Positions 8,173-17,773 of a stretch of DNA of 64,000 bases are shown here, piece by piece (position 1 is the first letter of the stretch; every line of letters begins with the position of its first letter). The stretch is from Fictibacillus fluitans (GTDB lineage Bacteria > Bacillota > Bacilli > Bacillales > Fictibacillaceae). The notes under the pieces were generated by a model. The model did not search any database. It saw only the letters and a program-made list of their open reading frames with translations, and was not told the origin of the DNA. The stretch is from the NCBI RefSeq assembly GCF_030418125.1, contig NZ_JAUHTR010000012.1, positions 52,622 to 116,621 on the forward strand, given 5' to 3'. The translations under genes were made by a program, and so were the position numbers.

Positions 8173-9573
8173 ATGAACCCAATAAATTGGAAAAAAGAAG
8201 TCGAGAAAAGAAAAGATTCTTTTTTGAAAGATACACAGGGACTTCTTCAAATCAGAAGTGTCCTTGATGAAGGAAAAGGAACAAAGAATGCGCCGTTTGG
8301 TCCTGAAATTGCGGCTGCTTTGGACTACATGCTTAAGCTGGGGGAAGACGGGGGCATGACTGTCAAAAATGTGGATGGATTCGCCGGCCATATTGAAATG
8401 GGGGAAGGGAAGGAACTGATTGGGGTTCTCGGCCATTTGGACGTTGTCCCTGAAGGCGACGGCTGGAGTGTGGATCCTTATGGAGGAGAAATCAAGGATG
8501 GCAAGATTTTTGCCAGAGGAGCCATCGATGACAAAGGCCCTACAATGGCGGCATGGTACGGAATGAAAATCGTTAAAGAATTAAATCTCCCATTATCCAA
8601 ACGCGTCAGGCTGATTCTTGGAACGGACGAAGAAAGTCAGTGGAGATGTGTCGAGCATTATTTTAAGCAGGAAGAAATGCCTTCTGCCGGTTTTGCTCCA
8701 GATGCGGATTTTCCAATCATTCATGCAGAAAAAGGCATGATGAATGTAACAATGCAGCAAAAAAAACGTAATAAAGAGGAAGAGCCAAACGCTGTTTTGC
8801 AATCCTTTAAGTCGGGTTTGCGCCTGAATATGGTTCCAGACCGGGCGGAAGCTGAGCTGAAATTACGGGAAAAATGGAACGAACGTTTTCAGGATTTTTT
8901 AAGCGAAAACCACTTAACGGGCGAAATAGAGGAAGAGGGGGACGTGCATCACTTTTATCTGACGGGGAAATCCGCACACGGCAGTACTCCTGATTTTGGA
9001 GTGAATGCGGGGGTTATGCTTGCAAGCTTCCTGTCTCAACTTCCTCTGGATGGACAAGGGCTTTCTTTCGTCCACTTCATTAATGAACATCTGAAGGAAA
9101 GCACGGGAGAAAAGTTAGGAATCAAGGCGGAAGATGAAGTAAGCGGGGCACTGACCGTAAACCCCGGGGTGTTCAGCTATACCAGCGAATGTGGAGGTTC
9201 CATCGGTCTGAATATCCGTTACCCTGTAAAACACTCGGGTGATGCCGTACAAATGACTCTTGGAACATTGGCGGAAAGAGAAGGATTTACGATTGAGGTT
9301 ACCAAGCACACAACTCCTCATTTTGTGGATGAACAGCATATCGTTGTACAAACGCTGAAAAAGGTATACGAAGATCAGACGGGACGCACGGGGAAACCGA
9401 TTGCCATAGGGGGAGGAACGTATGCCCGATCGCTTGAAGCCGGAGTAGCGTTCGGTGCTTTGTTCCCCGGAAGGGAAGACGTAGCCCACCAGAAGGATGA
9501 ATATATGTTTCTGGAGGATTTGTTCAGTGCTGCGGCCATCTATGCAGAGGCCATTTATGAACTGGCTAAATAA
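8173..9573 (+). CDS. pepV: Dipeptidase PepV, M20 metallopeptidase
   Basis: A 466-residue cytoplasmic zinc dipeptidase of the M20 family that cleaves a broad range of dipeptides. Metal and catalytic motifs are visible in order: GHLDVVPEGDGW, ARGAIDDKGP, LGTDEESQWRC, and the late GGGTYARSLEAGVAFG with the C-terminal metal ligand region. The lid domain lies between (SAHGSTPDFGVNAG). Length is as expected for PepV. Start ATG 8173 has AGAAAGGTG upstream. It is monocistronic and converges on the cysteine-synthase homologue. B. subtilis YtjP is the positional counterpart. Confidence 0.92.
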   Translation: MNPINWKKEVEKRKDSFLKDTQGLLQIRSVLDEGKGTKNAPFGPEIAAALDYMLKLGEDGGMTVKNVDGFAGHIEMGEGKELIGVLGHLDVVPEGDGWSVDPYGGEIKDGKIFARGAIDDKGPTMAAWYGMKIVKELNLPLSKRVRLILGTDEESQWRCVEHYFKQEEMPSAGFAPDADFPIIHAEKGMMNVTMQQKKRNKEEEPNAVLQSFKSGLRLNMVPDRAEAELKLREKWNERFQDFLSENHLTGEIEEEGDVHHFYLTGKSAHGSTPDFGVNAGVMLASFLSQLPLDGQGLSFVHFINEHLKESTGEKLGIKAEDEVSGALTVNPGVFSYTSECGGSIGLNIRYPVKHSGDAVQMTLGTLAEREGFTIEVTKHTTPHFVDEQHIVVQTLKKVYEDQTGRTGKPIAIGGGTYARSLEAGVAFGALFPGREDVAHQKDEYMFLEDLFSAAAIYAEAIYELAK

Positions 9574-9592
9574 AAAGGCAGCTGAAAGTGAA

Positions 9593-9633
9593 AAAGGTGG
9601 CCATCCCGCTTGATGCGAATGATGGCCACCTTT
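9593..9633. terminator. Bidirectional terminator between pepV and the cysteine synthase homologue
   Basis: A 13-bp stem AAAGGTGGCCATC / GATGGCCACCTTT with A- and T-rich flanks between convergent genes. Confidence 0.8.
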
Positions 9634-9643
9634 GCTGTGTATA

Positions 9644-10576
9644 TTAAAATTGAAACAAATCAGAGGACAGATAGCGTTCTCCTGAATCACATGTCATGCA
9701 AACAACAATATCGTCCTTGGAAAGTTTTTTTGCCACCTCAATAGCTCCGTGAACGGCAGCTCCGGATGAAGGGCCGACCAGAATACCTTCTTCTGCCGCA
9801 AGCCTTCTCACAGCTGTATAGGCCGGTTCATCTTCCACCCTGATAATTTCATCGTACACCTTTTGATTGAGGATAGGAGGGATGAAACCCGGGCTGGTTC
9901 CGACAAGCTTATGTTTTCCCGGCTTTCCTCCGGACAATACAGGCGATCCTGCTGGCTCAACCACGTGTACGGTCATTTCAGGAAAAGCCTCTTTTAATGT
10001 TTCGCCAGTACCGGTGATGGTACCGCCTGTACCTGCGGGAGCGATGAAGGCACTTAACGGCTTATCAAGTTCTTTCATCGCCTCAATAATTTCAACGGCG
10101 GTTGTGGTACGGTGCGCATCGGGATTGGCTTCATTTTCAAATTGCATCGGCATGAAGCTTGTATCCGGGTTGGCCGCCAGCAATTCTCTTGCCTTGTTAA
10201 TGGCACCCGGCATCTTTTCCTCTCCCGGAGTAAGAACAACTTTCGCTCCATACGCTTTCAAAAGGTTGATTCGTTCCGCCGTCATGGTATCCGGCATTAC
10301 AATGATCGATTTATATCCTCTGGCTGCAGCATTCATGGCTAATCCGATCCCTGTGTTGCCGGAGGTCGGCTCAATAATCGTATCTCCGGGTTTTAACTGT
10401 CCCGATTGCTCAGCCTGAACCAGCATATGATATGCCGCCCTGTCCTTCAGGCTTCGGCTTGGATTATAGAATTCGAGTTTGACATAAACAGCTGCTCCTT
10501 CTGGATCGGGCAGGCGGTTTAAACGGACAAGAGGGGTGTCTCCGATCAGGTCCGCGATGTTTTGAACAACTTTCAT
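9644..10576 (-). CDS. ytkP: Cysteine synthase family protein (YtkP-like)
   Basis: PLP-dependent fold-type II enzyme of the O-acetylserine sulfhydrylase family, 310 residues from ATG 10576. The PLP lysine lies in NPSRSLKDRAAY, the asparagine loop in EPTSGNTGIGLA, the phosphate-binding loop in APAGTGGTITGTGE, and GPSSGAAVHGA follows. It closely resembles CysK, but the usual main cysK lies elsewhere in Bacillus genomes. The position matches ytkP of B. subtilis, whose substrate I do not know. ATG 10588 (adding CKP) is possible but sits directly on the ribosome site. Confidence 0.83.
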   Translation of the reverse strand: MKVVQNIADLIGDTPLVRLNRLPDPEGAAVYVKLEFYNPSRSLKDRAAYHMLVQAEQSGQLKPGDTIIEPTSGNTGIGLAMNAAARGYKSIIVMPDTMTAERINLLKAYGAKVVLTPGEEKMPGAINKARELLAANPDTSFMPMQFENEANPDAHRTTTAVEIIEAMKELDKPLSAFIAPAGTGGTITGTGETLKEAFPEMTVHVVEPAGSPVLSGGKPGKHKLVGTSPGFIPPILNQKVYDEIIRVEDEPAYTAVRRLAAEEGILVGPSSGAAVHGAIEVAKKLSKDDIVVCMTCDSGERYLSSDLFQF

Positions 10577-10724
10577 TGGTTTGCACATCCCTGTCTTTTA
10601 CTGATTATTATGTGTAAAAGTATATCAAATGAAGCTTTTAAATGAAAATCTTCCGGCTTTGTGGGGCTTAGGCGCCTTCTTTTTGGTAAGATTAAACTAA
10701 TTCCTGATAATGGAGATGGTACTT

Positions 10725-11303
10725 TTGAACAGACACATTTTTGCGGCGGTCCCTCTTCCTGTACATATAAAAAATGCCATTCATGATACTGCAGGTGGTT
10801 TAGAAAATAAGGTCCCTTTTAAGCAGTGGGTTCATCCGGATGATCTGCATATCACCCTGTCCTTCCTTGGACAGGCAGAGATAACTAAAGTACGTCCCTT
10901 GAAAGAAATCTTGCACGGGGAACTGCTGGACATTCCTGCCTTTACGCTGACTCTTTCTGATCCCGGCTTTTTTGGAAAAAAACAGCAGCCCCGTATTTTC
11001 TGGCTTGGTGTTGAGAAAGAGCCGGCCTTAATTGAACTTCAAAAAAAAGTGCACCATTCCTGCGAACAGGCAGGTTTTACACTGGAATCAAGGGCCTATT
11101 CCCCTCACGTCACCCTCGCTAAACGGTGGAAGGACCCTGATTCTACGATTAATGAAGTATTTGACGGGCAGGAGCTGTCTTCATTGTCGGGCCGGTCTTT
11201 TGATGTGAATGCGATCGTGCTTTACGAAACCCACCTGGATCAGGTTCCTAAATATAAAGTGATAGAAAAGATACCTCTTAAAGGGGAACTCCCTGATTCA
11301 TGA
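10725..11303 (+). CDS. thpR: RNA 2',3'-cyclic phosphodiesterase ThpR (YtlP, 2H family)
   Basis: A 192-residue 2H phosphoesterase of the 2'-5' RNA ligase/ThpR family, which opens RNA 2',3'-cyclic phosphates. Both HxT catalytic motifs are visible: DLHITLSFLG and SPHVTLAKR. The protein opens RHIFAAVPLP, typical of ThpR. I choose TTG 10725, spaced 7 bases after GGAGATGG; the in-frame ATG 10710 would overlap that ribosome site. Its stop overlaps the start of the lipid kinase gene by four bases (ATGA), so the pair is translationally coupled, as ytlP and ytlR are close in B. subtilis. Confidence 0.87.
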   Translation: MNRHIFAAVPLPVHIKNAIHDTAGGLENKVPFKQWVHPDDLHITLSFLGQAEITKVRPLKEILHGELLDIPAFTLTLSDPGFFGKKQQPRIFWLGVEKEPALIELQKKVHHSCEQAGFTLESRAYSPHVTLAKRWKDPDSTINEVFDGQELSSLSGRSFDVNAIVLYETHLDQVPKYKVIEKIPLKGELPDS

Positions 11304-12232
11304 AAAAAGAGTGCTTTTTTATAATTAATGCAAAAAGCAATAAAGCGAGAAAAGCCTGGGATGCCGTAAAGGAGATCCTTGCTGCAGAAGGAGTTCCTTA
11401 CCGCGCTTTTTTCACAAACGGCAAAGGGGACGCCAAAAAGCTTGCGGAAACGGTTCAAAGCATCCATGGTAATCAGGCACAAGCCATCATTGCGGTCGGC
11501 GGAGACGGAACCATTCATGAGGTGGTTAACGGGCTAAACAACAAGGATATACCGGTTGGGTTTTTGCCGTGCGGTTCGGGCAATGATATTACCCGCGGGC
11601 TGGGAATTCGGAATAAGGAACATATGGACTCATTTATCAAGCATCGTTTAAGCTCTGAAAAAAGTGAGCGGAAAATGGATGTGGGATATTTGAAGAGTGC
11701 CGGTATCGGCAAGTTCGAAAAAAGGTTTGTAAGTGTTGCGGGAATCGGATTCGATGGGGAAGTAACGAGATTGACGAACATCTCCTGGTATAAAGACTGG
11801 CTCCAGCGGGTCGGGCTCGGAGGCTTTTCCTATACCATCAGCACGCTGCGGCTGCTTTTCTCATACCAGCCAGGGGATGTGACACTTAAGCTCGACGGAA
11901 GAACCTATGAATTTAACTCTGTGTGGCTGATTGCAGCCGGCAATTTGCCTTTTTACGGAGGCGGGATGAAAATCTGTCCTTCAGCTAATCCTTATGATGG
12001 AAAACTGGAAATCTGCATTGTACATAATTTAAGTCCTTATCAATTGCTGATCCTTTTTTTTACTGTTTTTTTCGGCCGCCACATAAAGAAAAAAGGGGTC
12101 ACCATGCTTACCGGCACCGAACTCAGCATTGTCAGCAAGACACCTCTTACTGTCCAGGCCGACGGGGAAGTTATTGGCTCTACGCCTTTGGAGTGCAGGG
12201 TGCTCCCTTCCATGCTGACGATAAAGGTGTAG
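11300..12232 (+). CDS. ytlR: Diacylglycerol kinase-like lipid kinase (YtlR)
   Basis: A 310-residue member of the DAGK catalytic (DgkB/YegS/sphingosine kinase) family. The nucleotide-binding motif AVGGDGTIHEVVNGL and the following GFLPCGSGNDITRGL are intact, and the C-terminal beta domain includes GGMKICPSANPYDGKLEI and TVQADGEVIG. It presumably phosphorylates a lipid at the inner membrane face. The housekeeping DgkB lies elsewhere in Bacillus, so the substrate of this paralogue is open. Translation is coupled to thpR through the ATGA overlap. Confidence 0.87.
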   Translation: MKKECFFIINAKSNKARKAWDAVKEILAAEGVPYRAFFTNGKGDAKKLAETVQSIHGNQAQAIIAVGGDGTIHEVVNGLNNKDIPVGFLPCGSGNDITRGLGIRNKEHMDSFIKHRLSSEKSERKMDVGYLKSAGIGKFEKRFVSVAGIGFDGEVTRLTNISWYKDWLQRVGLGGFSYTISTLRLLFSYQPGDVTLKLDGRTYEFNSVWLIAAGNLPFYGGGMKICPSANPYDGKLEICIVHNLSPYQLLILFFTVFFGRHIKKKGVTMLTGTELSIVSKTPLTVQADGEVIGSTPLECRVLPSMLTIKV

Positions 12233-12401
12233 TTCCGTATAAAGTTTCAAAAGCCAATTCTGTTTTTTATATCTTTGGATAAAATAATAAGAGAGTATGG
12301 TTTCAAGCAGGCTGGTTTAAAGGTAAATAACAAGCATGAGCAGGTAATACATAAACGCCGCAATTATTCTGTAAAGCCATGGTTGAAACTGGGGGTGCAG
12401 T

Positions 12402-14570
12402 ATACTGGACACAGAAAACAGAACGATTAATACAGATCAAATCGAAGCTTACCTGGATACCTTCACGATGATTACCCTTGTAATATTTACCGAGGTGTCA
12501 AGGGAAGCACAATTTGAAGTGACAGATAATGAAAGGGGTTACCCGCTCAAAAAGATCTCGGAACAGCGGCTGGAGGATCGTCTTCTCTTTCATATGGTGC
12601 TTGATGAGAAAATCCCCCTTTACCGCGACTATTGGGTGGTTTGCCCGGACGGCAGCAGGATTCCCCTCAAAACAGGCGCTGTTGTAAGAACGGGTGAGTT
12701 TGACGAATTATATGCGTACGACAAGCGTGATTTGGGAGCCGTTTATTCACCCGGGCAGACCGTATTCAAATTATGGGCGCCGACGGCTTCCTCTGTCCGC
12801 TTAAAGCTGTTTACCAATTCAAGTACAGCTTTTGAATACTCCATGAACAGGGAGGAAAAGGGTGTTTGGACCGCAGTGCTTGAAGGGGATCATCATCTGC
12901 ATGAGTATACCTACCTCGTTCGTGTAAATCACAGTGTGAATGAAGCGGTCGATCCCTATGCGAAAGCTGTTACGGTCAATGGAACCAGGGGAGTAATAGT
13001 GGATATGAATAAAACCCATCCTCCGGGGTGGGACGAAACCCCTGACCTTCCTCAGATTAATAAAACAGACAGCATTATTTACGAGCTGCATGTCCGGGAT
13101 TTTTCCATTCATCCATTAAGCGGGATTCAATACAAAGGAAAGTTTAAGGGACTTACAGAAAGCGGGACCACAGTCCCCGGTCCATACAGTACAGGTCTTG
13201 ACTATTTAACATCACTCGGGATCACTCACGTGCAAATTTTGCCTGTTAACGACTATGGCAGCATTGACGAATTAAAAGCCGATACCGAGTACAACTGGGG
13301 GTACGACCCCTTGCACTTCAATGTACCTGAAGGATCATATGCCACAGACCCGGCTGATCCGGTAACAAGAATCAGAGAGTTTAAATCACTGGTCTCAGCC
13401 CTTCATCATAAAGGGCTTCGTGTGATTATGGACGTCGTATATAATCATGTGTTTATCCGTGAAACGTCTGACTTTGAAAAAATTGTCCCCGGCTACTATT
13501 TCAGGTTTGATTACGGCGGAAATCCGGTGAATGGGACGGGTGTGGGAAATGATACCGCATCTGAGCGGTATATGATGAGAAAGTTTATCCTGGACTCGGT
13601 TCTTTTTTGGAGAAGTGAATATCAGGTGGATGGCTTTCGTTTCGATTTGATGGGCATCCATGATATTGATACAATGAACCTCCTGTATACCGAGCTGTCT
13701 TCCATAGACCCGTCCATCTTCCTGCTCGGGGAAGGATGGAAGATGAACACTTGGCTTGATGAAGATCAAAAAGCCTGTATTGACGCTGCTGTTCGGATGC
13801 CTGGAATTTCTTTTTTTAATGACCGTTTTCGTGATCATGTGAAAGGCAACATATTTAACGAAGCCCAGGGAGGCTTTATCAACGGGAATACAGCCATGCT
13901 GAACGGGCTGTATGAAAATGTTTCCGGCAACAGCGGTGATCAAGGCCTGTTTAATACACCGGGCCAAAGCATTAATTATATTGAATGCCATGATAACCAT
14001 ACATTATGGGACCGTTTGAAAATCCTTCATCCACAGGAGGACGAATCTATTCTTCGCAGGCGCCATTTACTTGGTACCGCCCTGGCCCTATTTTCGCAGG
14101 GAGTCCCCTTTATTCATGCAGGGCAGGAATTTTTCCGTACAAAGCAGGGAGATGGCAACAGTTACCGTTCGGGAGATCTTATTAATCGTCTGGATTGGGA
14201 GCGGAGGGCGAAGTTTGCTGCGGATGTACAATATGTTCAGGAGCTCATTCGGATCAGACAGCGTCATCCGGCATTTCGAATGAATCATCCCGGTGACATT
14301 GCCGCTCATGTATCCATGGTTGGCGATCTGCCTGATGGCGTGTTTGGGGTTATTCTTAAAAGGGTGGGTAAGATGGATACATGGCAGGATATCGTTCTCT
14401 TTTTCAACGGCCATCTTGAAGAAAAAAATGTGGCTCTTCCAGAACCGAAAAAATGGCGGGTTGTCGCTGAAGACATGGAAGTAAAAGAGGATGGGCTGTA
14501 TGAGACAGAGACAGGAAAACTGCTGCTGCCTCCTCTTGGATTTACTATGGCTGTACAGCATTCATTGTAA
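12402..14570 (+). CDS. amyX: Type I pullulanase AmyX, non-canonical start likely
   Basis: GH13 debranching enzyme that hydrolyses alpha-1,6 bonds in pullulan or glycogen-derived dextrins. No signal peptide, so intracellular. Seen in order: an N-terminal domain, a CBM48-like domain (LGAVYSPGQTVFKLWAP), the type I signature YNWGYDPLHFNVPEGSY, and the GH13 regions DVVYNH, GFRFDLMGIHD (nucleophile Asp), LGEGW (acid/base Glu) and ECHDNHTLWD. The first ATG (12468) gives 700 residues. Homology appears to continue upstream (DQIEAYLDTFTMIT resembles the AmyX N-terminus I recall), but between the stop at 12384 and 12468 there is no ATG, GTG or TTG. GGGGGTG at 12391-12397 points to ATA 12402 or CTG 12405. 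Confidence 0.88.
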   Translation: MLDTENRTINTDQIEAYLDTFTMITLVIFTEVSREAQFEVTDNERGYPLKKISEQRLEDRLLFHMVLDEKIPLYRDYWVVCPDGSRIPLKTGAVVRTGEFDELYAYDKRDLGAVYSPGQTVFKLWAPTASSVRLKLFTNSSTAFEYSMNREEKGVWTAVLEGDHHLHEYTYLVRVNHSVNEAVDPYAKAVTVNGTRGVIVDMNKTHPPGWDETPDLPQINKTDSIIYELHVRDFSIHPLSGIQYKGKFKGLTESGTTVPGPYSTGLDYLTSLGITHVQILPVNDYGSIDELKADTEYNWGYDPLHFNVPEGSYATDPADPVTRIREFKSLVSALHHKGLRVIMDVVYNHVFIRETSDFEKIVPGYYFRFDYGGNPVNGTGVGNDTASERYMMRKFILDSVLFWRSEYQVDGFRFDLMGIHDIDTMNLLYTELSSIDPSIFLLGEGWKMNTWLDEDQKACIDAAVRMPGISFFNDRFRDHVKGNIFNEAQGGFINGNTAMLNGLYENVSGNSGDQGLFNTPGQSINYIECHDNHTLWDRLKILHPQEDESILRRRHLLGTALALFSQGVPFIHAGQEFFRTKQGDGNSYRSGDLINRLDWERRAKFAADVQYVQELIRIRQRHPAFRMNHPGDIAAHVSMVGDLPDGVFGVILKRVGKMDTWQDIVLFFNGHLEEKNVALPEPKKWRVVAEDMEVKEDGLYETETGKLLLPPLGFTMAVQHSL

Positions 14571-14735
14571 AAACCTGAGAAAACGCGGAAAGGTCATATA
14601 AATATGTACGAATTTTCATGAGGCTGTGTTAAAATAATGTATTCGTAGAGGTTTTTATTAATTTGTGTACGGAGCATATGAATCAACCGATAGATATAGG
14701 ACATAATTTTCCGCATGAGATTGAAGGTGAACGTT

Positions 14736-15530
14736 TTGGAACATATACTAGGCAAAGGCTGGCAAATCATGCCTGCCGGCGGAGCAACAGGAGAAGCATA
14801 CCAAGCTAAATATGAAGATCAGACCCTTTTTCTAAAGCGCAATTCATCACCTTTTCTTGCAGTACTCTCTGCGGAGGGAATTGTTCCGAAATTGTTATGG
14901 ACAAAAAGATTGGGCAACGGAGATGTTATCACCGCCCAAAAATGGCTGAACGGCAGGGAACTGAAGGCTTCAGAGATGAATAACGATGGCGTCGGCAGAC
15001 TGCTCAGCAGAATACATGGTTCTTCTGAACTTCTTGATATGTTAAAGCGTTTGGGAAAAAAGCCGCTTACTCCGGAACTGATCATTGATGAGATAGAAAC
15101 CAATATCCAATCGGAGCAGGAATGCCCTCCCAAAATCAAAGAAGCTGTTTCTTACTTGAAAATGCAGAAAAATGTGATTCATCATGATAAAAAAGTCGTC
15201 TGCCACTGTGATGTGAACCATAACAACTGGATGGTGAGCGAAACGAATGAACTTTTCCTGATTGACTGGGATGGAGCGATGATTGCGGATCCGGCATTGG
15301 ATCTTGGATTATTGCTTTACTGGTACATCCCTCGCGACAGTTGGGCACAGTGGCTTTCTGTCTATGGAATAGAATTGACCGTCGACCTTCAGCGAAGAAT
15401 GCACTGGTACATTGTGGCGCAAACCATCCAGTCTGTTTTCTGGCATGGACAGAGAAAGCAGACTGCTGAAAAAGAGTACTGGTATAATTTTTTAAAACAA
15501 ATTCTGAGAGAAAGCTACTATATCAATTAA
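14736..15530 (+). CDS. ytmP: Aminoglycoside phosphotransferase/choline kinase-like protein YtmP
   Basis: A 264-residue kinase-like protein of the APH/choline kinase family. The catalytic loop HCDVNHNNWMV (Asp and Asn) and the metal-binding LIDWDGAMIADPALDLG are intact, and the N-terminal lobe has PAGGATGEAYQAKYE. The substrate is not known; aminoglycoside resistance should not be inferred. I choose TTG 14736 because GAAGGTG lies 6 bases upstream and the product then opens EHILGKGWQI like B. subtilis YtmP; ATG 14715 is the alternative. It follows amyX, as in B. subtilis. Confidence 0.82.
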   Translation: MEHILGKGWQIMPAGGATGEAYQAKYEDQTLFLKRNSSPFLAVLSAEGIVPKLLWTKRLGNGDVITAQKWLNGRELKASEMNNDGVGRLLSRIHGSSELLDMLKRLGKKPLTPELIIDEIETNIQSEQECPPKIKEAVSYLKMQKNVIHHDKKVVCHCDVNHNNWMVSETNELFLIDWDGAMIADPALDLGLLLYWYIPRDSWAQWLSVYGIELTVDLQRRMHWYIVAQTIQSVFWHGQRKQTAEKEYWYNFLKQILRESYYIN

Positions 15531-15581
15531 GTTTCGACATTTTTTCCATTTATTACCCGGGGAATCCAAGTTTGTTAATGG

Positions 15582-15863
15582 TCAGCCCTGGGGACTCTGA
15601 ATGGTATTCAGCCAGCCTTCGATATGCGTTTTGTGATCCGTAATATGCTGCTGCAGATTTTCATGAGTAGAGCCATCATGGCTGTACGTGTTGATCAGTC
15701 CGAGTATGTTTCTTACGTCACTGTTTACACTTCCATGCTGCATCAAATGGCTGGCAAGGCGTTCCAGTTGGGCACATTCCTGTGGGGTGCCATTGCAGTC
15801 GGTATGATGGTCCTGAAGAATATCATGAAGCAGGGTTAACTGATGAGTATAATCAAGAGGCAT
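15582..15863 (-). CDS. ytzH: YtzH-like protein
   Basis: A 93-residue soluble, His- and Gln-rich protein opening PLDYTHQLTLLHDILQDHHTDC, matching the YtzH family as I recall it. Function unknown. ATG 15863 is preceded by AAAGGATG; the frame extends to 15929, but those extra residues look non-coding. It lies opposite to ytmP and trmB, in the same place and orientation as in B. subtilis. Nothing in the sequence suggests a catalytic site. Confidence 0.72.
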   Translation of the reverse strand: MPLDYTHQLTLLHDILQDHHTDCNGTPQECAQLERLASHLMQHGSVNSDVRNILGLINTYSHDGSTHENLQQHITDHKTHIEGWLNTIQSPQG

Positions 15864-16057
15864 GCATTTCACATCCTTTTTTAGTGGGTGTCCCAATATA
15901 GGGTATGGAAAAGCCCTGAATTTATCCATGGCTGAACTCGGTTAGAGTTCTTTTTTTTGGAAGGAAATTCAGATGGGAATCCCTTTCTCTTTTTATATAC
16001 TTCATGGTAAAATGTCGGAGTTATGAACTGGCACCGAGTCTAGAAAGGAAGATTATA

Positions 16058-16705
16058 ATGCGTCAGCGTTTTAAACCGTGGGCAAAAGAAAAGCTTCACG
16101 AGTACCCCGCAATTGTTGCCCCGAATCCTGCCGAATTAAAAGGCAGATGGCACGAGTATTTTGGAAACAGCCACCCCATTCATATTGAAGTGGGGACAGG
16201 CAAAGGGCAATTTATCACAGAAATGGGAAAAGCCCATCCGGACATTAATTATATTGGAATGGAAATATACGATAGTATTATCGTTTCTGCGTTGGAAAAA
16301 GTCGTTGAGGAAGACATTGGTAATGTAAAAATCATCCGTGAAAATGCACAAAAACTGACGGAGTTTTTTGAACCTGGGGAAGTGGACAGAGTGTATCTGA
16401 ACTTTTCTGATCCATGGCCGAAAAACAAGCATGAAAAACGCCGTTTGACCCATGAATCCTTCCTTTCCATTTTTGAAAACATATTGAAGGTAAATGGTGA
16501 AATCCATTTTAAAACCGATAACCAGGGGCTGTTTGAATACTCTCTTCACAGCTTTTCAAAATACGGCATGGTATTAAATCAAGTCTGGCTTGATTTGCAC
16601 AATAGTGATTATGAAGGAAACATTATGACGGAATACGAAGAAAAATTCTCTTCTCAGGGCTCCAGGATTTACCGCTCAGAAGCCCAATTCCGTTCAAAAA
16701 ACTGA
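16058..16705 (+). CDS. trmB: tRNA (guanine-N7-)-methyltransferase TrmB
   Basis: A 215-residue SAM-dependent enzyme that forms m7G46 in the variable loop of tRNAs. The SAM-binding motif is [12 protein letters not shown], followed by [13 protein letters not shown]. The family signature [20 protein letters not shown] is complete, and the C-terminal [14 protein letters not shown] is present. Start ATG 16058 follows GAAAGGAAG; the frame upstream to 16004 lacks support. It equals ytmQ of B. subtilis. A weak GC-rich hairpin with TTTTTT (about 16706-16732) may end its transcript. Confidence 0.93.
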   Translation: MRQRFKPWAKEKLHEYPAIVAPNPAELKGRWHEYFGNSHPIHIEVGTGKGQFITEMGKAHPDINYIGMEIYDSIIVSALEKVVEEDIGNVKIIRENAQKLTEFFEPGEVDRVYLNFSDPWPKNKHEKRRLTHESFLSIFENILKVNGEIHFKTDNQGLFEYSLHSFSKYGMVLNQVWLDLHNSDYEGNIMTEYEEKFSSQGSRIYRSEAQFRSKN

Positions 16706-16830
16706 CCCGGGCCACGCTGCGGGGTTTTTTGTTGTTGAAATTTTGTCTAAAAATGTTGTCGGACGGAAAATACAAAGTATGGTAAACTAAATTCAGACTA
16801 TTGTTACTACTGCTAAAGGAGTGTGAAGGA

Positions 16831-17667
16831 ATGGATCAATGGAAAATAGGAGGTCTCACATTGACCTGGCTGGATGGCGGTGTCACTCATATGGATGGCG
16901 GCGCAATGTTCGGAGTCGTCCCCAAGCCGCTGTGGAGCAAAAAATATGCAGCCAATGAACTGAATCAAATTGAGCTGAGAACCGAACCCATTCTGGTTCA
17001 GGGGTTCGGAAAGAATATTTTGATTGAGGCCGGTATCGGCAGCGGTAAATTAACCGATAAGCAAAAAAGAAATTATGGAGTACAAGAAGAAGCTTCAATA
17101 GAAGCAAGCCTGAACGAGCTGGGATTGAACGAGAAGGATATCGACATGGTTTTAATGACGCACATGCACTTCGATCATGCATCCGGATTAACCCGTAAGA
17201 GCGGGGAAGATTATGTATCTGTTTTTGAAAACGCTGCCATACATACCTCCTCGATTGAATGGGAGGAGTTAAAGAACCCGAATATCCGATCCCGAAACAC
17301 GTATTGGGAGGAAAACTGGAAACCGATTGAAGACCAGATCGTGACGTTCAACGAAACAATTGAACCCATTAACGGGATTAAAATGGTTCATACCGGCGGG
17401 CATAGCGATGGACACAGTATTATCGAAATACATACGGACGAACAAACGGTATATCATTTAGGCGACATTATGCCAACTCATGCCCATAAAAATCCTCTGT
17501 GGGTACTGGCTTATGATGATTATCCGATGACCTCCATTTATGAAAAGCAAAAATGGATTAAGCCGGATACCTGGTACTTTTTTTATCATGATGCCGTATA
17601 CCGGGCCGTGAAATGGAACGAGGAAGGAAAGATCTCAGAAAGCATTAAGCGAACAGGAAACCGGTAA
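16831..17667 (+). CDS. ytnP: Metallo-beta-lactamase fold lactonase YtnP
   Basis: A 278-residue metallo-beta-lactamase fold hydrolase. The zinc motif [12 protein letters not shown] is intact, as are the later [10 protein letters not shown] and YHLGDIMP metal ligands. B. subtilis YtnP has been reported to open N-acylhomoserine lactones and to disturb signalling in Streptomyces; the same activity here is inferred from family and position. No signal peptide, so cytoplasmic. Start ATG 16831 follows GTGAAGGA; the frame extends upstream to 16801 without support. Confidence 0.86.
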   Translation: MDQWKIGGLTLTWLDGGVTHMDGGAMFGVVPKPLWSKKYAANELNQIELRTEPILVQGFGKNILIEAGIGSGKLTDKQKRNYGVQEEASIEASLNELGLNEKDIDMVLMTHMHFDHASGLTRKSGEDYVSVFENAAIHTSSIEWEELKNPNIRSRNTYWEENWKPIEDQIVTFNETIEPINGIKMVHTGGHSDGHSIIEIHTDEQTVYHLGDIMPTHAHKNPLWVLAYDDYPMTSIYEKQKWIKPDTWYFFYHDAVYRAVKWNEEGKISESIKRTGNR

Positions 17668-17773
17668 CGTTGTCATATTTTCGTCACATTATTTCCAAAT
17701 TCAAGTGGGTAAACAATATGGAGATTTATGATATGATGGAAGAGATTAGGACTGAAAGCAAGGAGGATTATTT

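Noticed and set aside
9867..10418. Plus-strand open frame (183 codons) opposite the cysteine synthase homologue
   Set aside because: The opposite strand encodes a full PLP enzyme with all motifs; this frame has none and no ribosome site.
14736..15530. Aminoglycoside resistance kinase
   Set aside because: Although the fold is APH-like, the protein matches the housekeeping YtmP family in sequence and position, so resistance is not implied.
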